Shown here piece by piece: positions 20,554-23,878 of a stretch of 23,878 bases of DNA. Under the pieces are notes generated by a model. That model did not search any database. It was not told where the DNA came from and saw only the letters and a list, made by a program, of their open reading frames with translations. The position numbers were made by a program, and so were the translations under genes. Location: the NCBI GenBank assembly GCA_044359525.1, contig JBIKLY010000057.1, forward strand, positions 1 to 23,878. Reading direction: 5' to 3'. Positions within the stretch are counted from its first letter, which is position 1, and each line of letters starts with the position of its first letter. The DNA comes from CAJBIL01 sp044359525. Lineage in GTDB: Bacteria > Pseudomonadota > Gammaproteobacteria > Burkholderiales > Rhodocyclaceae.

Positions 20554-22266
20554 ATGACGTTTGCGGCAACAGGCAGTGATTCTCGAACAACTTTCGACTG
20601 GGCCGGGCTGGGCTGGGCCTATCTGTTTTTCTGGTACTTCTCGGGCGTGCATCACCTGCTGTTGCAACTTGCGGGCGCCACCCAGTTTTTCCCTTTTCGC
20701 CAAGCGGCAGCGATGAGCCTGCTCTGGCTGATCCCTGTTCTGCTGTTGCCTCAGAAGACGCGCCTGGTTGCGGCGGTGATCGGCGTCGTCCTCTGGGCTT
20801 TCTCGCTGGTTAGCCTGGGCTATTTCTGCATCTATCAGCAGGAGTTTTCGCAAAGCGTGATTTTCATCATGTTCGAGTCGAATCCGAACGAGGCGAGCGA
20901 GTATTTCGCGCAGTATTTCGTCTGGTGGATGATTCCTGCGGCCATTGCCTATAGTGCCGTCGCCTATTACCTGTGGCGCCGTCTGCGGCCACTGCCGATG
21001 TCGCGCGGCACGGCCTGGGCGTTGAGCGCGCTGATTCTGTTCGTGCTTTTTGTCTGGCCGGTAAAGGAACGTCTGTTCAATCCGCAATCACCGATTGACG
21101 CTTCGCTGGAGAAAATCCGCAACCGCATGGAGCCGGCAGTTCCCTGGCAAATGATCGTTGGTTACCTGCACTATCGCGAACAGTTGGCCAACATGCAGGA
21201 ACTGCTCGATCAGAATGAAAAGATTCCGCCACTACGGAATCTGACGGATGCGAATGCAGATCAGCCTTCTACGCTGGTGCTGGTCATTGGCGAATCGACT
21301 AATCGGCAGCATATGAGCCTGTATGGTTACGGCCGACCGACGACGCCGCGTCTGGACGCCATGCGTCACGAACTCACGGTATTCAACAATATTGTTTCAC
21401 CGCGCCCCTACACCATTGAAGTCCTGCAGCAAGTGCTGACGTTTGCCGACCAGGAAAACCCCGACCTCTACCTGACGCAGCCATCCCTGATGAACATGAT
21501 GAAGCAGGCGGGCTACAAGACTTACTGGGTCACCAATCAGCAGACGATGACCAAGCGCAACACGATGCTGACCAATTTTTCCCGGCAGACGGATGAACAG
21601 GTCTATCTGAACAACAGCCGCGCCCAGAACTCTCGCGAGTACGACGGCAATGTGTTCGAACCATTCGAACGGATACTGAAGGAGCCGGGCGAGCGCAAAT
21701 TGATCATCGTCCATCTGCTCGGCACGCATATGAAATATGAATACCGGTACCCGCCGGAGTATGAGCGTTTCAAGGATCGCACTGGCGCGGGAAATGGGCT
21801 TGAAGATAGCCAGCTGGCGGCCGTCAATAGTTACGACAATGCTGTGCTGTACAACGATTTCGTTGTCTCCAGCCTGATCGGGATGCTGGCAAAAAACCAG
21901 CCCGATGGCATGCTTGTCTATTTCTCGGATCATGGCGAAGACGTCTACGATTCACCGGGGCGCCAGGTGCTCGGCCGCAACGAGGGCAAGCCGACCGTGC
22001 CGATGTACACCATTCCTTTCATTCTGTGGCAGTCCGAAAAACGGCGAAACAGCCATCCGCTTGACCTCAAGGGCAAGCTTGATCGCCACTACAGCATTTC
22101 CCATTTCATTCACACTTGGTCTGATCTGGTGGGCTTGCGCTATGAAGGTTTCGATTCGACAAAGAGTCTGATCAGCAAGGATTTCAGGGAAATTCCTTTG
22201 CTGGTAGGCGACCCTGCCGTGCCCAAGTCGCTGATTGATCTCAGATCGCTGATGCCTGGTCGATAA
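20554..22266 (+). CDS. Phosphoethanolamine transferase, EptC/CptA-like
   Basis: A 570-aa inner membrane enzyme. Five hydrophobic helices occupy about the first 180 residues and a periplasmic sulfatase-fold domain follows. The nucleophile region is LVIGESTNRQHMSLYGYGRPTTP with T249 as likely nucleophile, the EptC/CptA-type pattern. Metal-site motifs include HLLGTHMKYEYRYP and VYFSDHGEDVYD. The family transfers phosphoethanolamine from phosphatidylethanolamine to lipopolysaccharide core or lipid A, lowering surface charge and polymyxin sensitivity. GAGG lies 9 nt before the ATG. The upstream PmrA-like box fits this role. The exact acceptor is not resolved. Confidence 0.9.
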   Translation: MTFAATGSDSRTTFDWAGLGWAYLFFWYFSGVHHLLLQLAGATQFFPFRQAAAMSLLWLIPVLLLPQKTRLVAAVIGVVLWAFSLVSLGYFCIYQQEFSQSVIFIMFESNPNEASEYFAQYFVWWMIPAAIAYSAVAYYLWRRLRPLPMSRGTAWALSALILFVLFVWPVKERLFNPQSPIDASLEKIRNRMEPAVPWQMIVGYLHYREQLANMQELLDQNEKIPPLRNLTDANADQPSTLVLVIGESTNRQHMSLYGYGRPTTPRLDAMRHELTVFNNIVSPRPYTIEVLQQVLTFADQENPDLYLTQPSLMNMMKQAGYKTYWVTNQQTMTKRNTMLTNFSRQTDEQVYLNNSRAQNSREYDGNVFEPFERILKEPGERKLIIVHLLGTHMKYEYRYPPEYERFKDRTGAGNGLEDSQLAAVNSYDNAVLYNDFVVSSLIGMLAKNQPDGMLVYFSDHGEDVYDSPGRQVLGRNEGKPTVPMYTIPFILWQSEKRRNSHPLDLKGKLDRHYSISHFIHTWSDLVGLRYEGFDSTKSLISKDFREIPLLVGDPAVPKSLIDLRSLMPGR

Positions 22267-22277
22267 GTGACAGTGCT

Positions 22278-22293
22278 CCGGCAGATGTGCCGG
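22278..22293 (+). terminator. Small hairpin after the eptC-like gene
   Basis: CCGGCA and TGCCGG pair around GATG, 12 nt after the stop. There is no T tract. A dispersed palindromic repeat begins 18 nt further on and may add to transcript end formation. Confidence 0.35.
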
Positions 22294-22311
22294 GCCGGGT
22301 TGCCGAATCAT

Positions 22312-22475
22312 CCTAGAAAAAGCAGTTCGTCCACGAAAATCACTAAAAGCACGAAAAAATCAGACAGATACAAAAATGCAGAGCGCAACCCTTAGGGTGA
22401 GTGGCTAACTCAACTCAAGCTGTTGTTTCATTTTGTGTCTTTCGTGATTTTCGTGGACAGACTGAGGTTTTAAGG
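22312..22475. repeat. 165-bp palindromic dispersed repeat, copy 2
   Basis: Matches 5816-5980 with only a handful of differences (CTAG for CTGG, one A fewer in a run, GATACAAA for GATAAAAA, TTGTGTC for TTGCGTC). The 15-bp inverted arms are at 22329-22343 and 22444-22458. It lies between the convergent eptC-like gene and the 81-aa gene. Such high identity over 16 kb implies recent spread or gene conversion. Confidence 0.87.
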
Positions 22476-22505
22476 ATCCTTGCGCAGCGTTGCAATCGTT
22501 GCGTG

Positions 22506-22751
22506 TCAAACCCGCTGCAATGCGCCCCGAATGCGCTCGACGGTTTCCTCAACGGGCGCACTGCGCGACACGTCGAGCCCGAGGTTTCTGGCAATGATGT
22601 TCACCCGCAGGGGGTTCAGCGGAATGCCGCCGGCGTCGATCGCCACGATCAGCGCCCTCGCCTGCTGGATATCTGACAGCGGCGCAGCGTTGGTGCGAAA
22701 ACCTGCCGCGCACCAGGCGCGCAGCCTGATCAGCTTGTTGCGCATGCTCAT
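22506..22751 (-). CDS. Hypothetical 81-aa protein overlapping xerC
   Basis: I do not recognise a named family. The product is basic at the N-terminus (MSMRNKLIRLRAWCAAGFRT), followed by DIQQARALIVAIDAGGIPLNPLRVNIIARNLGLDVS and a short helical tail. It is probably soluble and mostly helical. Its ATG overlaps the xerC stop (ATGA), which argues for real, coupled translation; an alternative ATG two codons later is possible. There is no membrane segment or signal peptide. Function is unknown; possible small partner or accessory of the recombinase, by position only. Confidence 0.65.
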   Translation of the reverse strand: MSMRNKLIRLRAWCAAGFRTNAAPLSDIQQARALIVAIDAGGIPLNPLRVNIIARNLGLDVSRSAPVEETVERIRGALQRV

Positions 22752-23644
22752 TTTCGCTTGGCACGCGGATGTGCCTGATCGTAAACATTCGCCAGATGCT
22801 GAAAATCAAGATGGGTATAAACCTGGGTAGACGCAATGCTAGCGTGACCGAGCATTTCCTGCACGGCACGCAAGTCGCCGGAGGCCTGCAGCAGGTGCGA
22901 GGCAAAAGAGTGGCGCAGCATGTGCGGATGAACGTGCGTTGGCAAGCCCTGCAGGAGCGCACGTCGTTTCAGGCGCAGCTCGATCATGCGCACGCCGATG
23001 CGGCCACCGCGCTGGCCGACGAAAAGCGCGGTTTCATCAACGCCAGCGAGTTCGCTACGGCGTGCGGCCCACGCAGAAATCGCCTCGCGCGCCTTGCTGC
23101 CAACGGGAACCAGCCGCAGTTTGCTGCGTTTGCCCAAGACGCGAACTTCACCGTCAGCCAGGTCCGTCAGGCACGACACATCGAGCGCTGCAAGCTCGGC
23201 GAGACGCAAGCCGGATGAATAAAACAGCTCGAACATCGCGTGATCGCGAACCTCAAGCAAATCGGCGGATTCGTTGGCGTTCACCTCAAGCAGGCGATTG
23301 GCTTCGTCGGGTGACAATACCTTGGGCAGTGCTTTCGGGCTTTTTGGTGCGCGTACGCCGTCGACTGGATTCTGCGTTGTCAGTCCGCGCAAGCCGAGCC
23401 AGCGGTAGAAGCCCCGCCAGGCCGACAAGGTGCGCGCCAGTGAGCGACCGCCGAGGCCGCGCGCATGCAGTTGTGCGACAAAGCGACGAATCTGGTGCGA
23501 CTGGATGGCGTGGAGTTCAGTTGCGCCAGCCAGCTCGCTAAGCACCTTGAGATCGCGCCGGTAATTGCTGACCGTATGCGGCGACTGCCGCCGCTGCTCG
23601 GCGAGCTCGTCGAGCCAGGTGCTGACGGATGCGTGGTCGGTCAT
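22748..23644 (-). CDS. xerC: Tyrosine recombinase XerC
   Basis: A 298-aa site-specific recombinase, the same length as E. coli XerC. The N-terminal core-binding domain spans about 1-95. The catalytic domain has the full active site R147, K172, H241, R244, H267 and Y276 (SSGLRLAEL, GKRSKLR, HMLRHSFASH, GHASIASTQVYTHLD). With XerD it resolves chromosome dimers at dif. The ATG at 23644 (MTDHASVS) is preferred; the longer frame runs through the palindromic repeat. A DUF484 gene lies upstream, the usual order in beta- and gammaproteobacteria, here split by that repeat. Confidence 0.96.
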   Translation of the reverse strand: MTDHASVSTWLDELAEQRRQSPHTVSNYRRDLKVLSELAGATELHAIQSHQIRRFVAQLHARGLGGRSLARTLSAWRGFYRWLGLRGLTTQNPVDGVRAPKSPKALPKVLSPDEANRLLEVNANESADLLEVRDHAMFELFYSSGLRLAELAALDVSCLTDLADGEVRVLGKRSKLRLVPVGSKAREAISAWAARRSELAGVDETALFVGQRGGRIGVRMIELRLKRRALLQGLPTHVHPHMLRHSFASHLLQASGDLRAVQEMLGHASIASTQVYTHLDFQHLANVYDQAHPRAKRK

Positions 23645-23671
23645 CCCGGAAACTACTAAAAAGCTTAAACC

Positions 23672-23772
23672 CTTACCGCAGAGGCGCAGAGGCGCAGAGA
23701 TTTCGCAGAGAAAAGCTTTAAAACAATGGTTTTCTCTGCGTTGCCTCTGCGTCTCTGCGCCTCTGCGGTAAG
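23672..23772. repeat. CGCAGAG-type intergenic palindrome (between DUF484 gene and xerC)
   Basis: The left arm is CTTACCGCAGAGGCGCAGAG plus further CGCAGAG units. The right arm ends CTCTGCGCCTCTGCGGTAAG, an exact complement of the outer 20 bp. The A/T-rich centre contains AAAGCTTT. It lies 28 bp upstream of the xerC start and 33 bp after the DUF484 stop, so it could attenuate xerC transcription. Confidence 0.88.
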
Positions 23773-23804
23773 TCTTTTGTTTTTCGAGCCCAGAAGTGTC
23801 GCCA

Positions 23805-23878
23805 TCAGCGTAAAACACGCGCCAGGGCCGCTGAGGCCATTTCGCCGAGGCGTTCGAGATAAAGCGTGCCCATGCCGG
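23805..23878 (-). CDS. DUF484-family protein, C-terminal end (partial)
   Basis: Reading the minus strand from the window edge gives GMGTLYLERLGEMASAALAR and a stop at 23807-23805. This matches the conserved C-terminus of DUF484 (GAF-like) proteins, which end in a GMGT-x-(F/Y)-L-x-RLGE-type motif. DUF484 genes commonly precede xerC, supporting the call. Only 23 codons are visible and no function is established for the family. Confidence 0.75.
   Translation of the reverse strand, partial: GMGTLYLERLGEMASAALARVLR

Noticed and set aside
23672..23772. CRISPR-like array made of CGCAGAG units
   Set aside because: The units are 7-9 bp, contiguous and arranged as inverted arms, with no unique spacers and no cas genes.
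23645..23818. Extended start of xerC
   Set aside because: The extension translates the palindromic repeat and overlaps the DUF484 stop. ATG 23644 gives the standard XerC length.

Overview
The window looks like a chromosomal segment of a GC-rich, Gram-negative betaproteobacterium, most likely in the Rhodocyclales (Dechloromonas/Azonexus/Accumulibacter-like). This rests on the torF-glnK-amtB nitrogen operon, the DUF484-xerC order, periplasmic MsrA/MsrB, UbiK, Bcr/CflA and YceI families, and intergenic palindromes of the CGCAGAG type. The taxonomic call is inference from family recognition. No rRNA, tRNA, CRISPR array, prophage or transposase was seen.

Layout. Positions 1-148 hold the 3' end of katG. 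Positions 393-3146 (+) carry a TerB-like protein, a small unknown ORF, and tightly packed PAP2 phosphatase, DgkA-type lipid kinase and TauE/SafE exporter genes. Positions 3175-5519 (-) carry a CBS-pair protein, a bacterial voltage-gated sodium channel and a TerC/Alx manganese-type exporter. The terC gene is preceded by a clear yybP-ykoY (Mn2+) riboswitch, so this reads terC-channel-(CBS) under metal control. A two-BamE-repeat lipoprotein gene (-) and a rhodanese-MFS pair (+) diverge at about 6.55 kb. Bcr/CflA and ComM (YifB) genes follow on the minus strand up to 11.1 kb.

Positions 11.3-13.8 kb (-) carry ubiK and then an overlapping marR-cytochrome b561-yceI-yceI unit. Two matching palindromic operator candidates lie in front of marR. 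Positions 13.9-16.9 kb carry the nitrogen operon torF-glnK-amtB, with an NtrC box, a sigma-54 promoter and a strong terminator. Positions 17.0-19.0 kb encode a putative envelope repair set: a DUF1223 thioredoxin-like protein, Tat-type MsrB and Sec-type MsrA. They are followed by an RlmI-like rRNA methyltransferase (-), an EptC/CptA-like phosphoethanolamine transferase (+) with a PmrA-like box upstream, and an 81-aa unknown gene overlapping xerC (-). The 3' end of a DUF484 gene (-) closes the window.

Two families of non-coding palindromic repeats sit between genes: a nearly identical 165-bp element in two copies, and three CGCAGAG/CACAGAG-type palindromes whose arms differ between copies but stay complementary within each copy. 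The observations I rate highest are the riboswitch-controlled terC-sodium channel operon with a Shine-Dalgarno-sequestering stem, the possible dual-start MsrB, the tandem MarR operators, and the covarying palindromic repeats.
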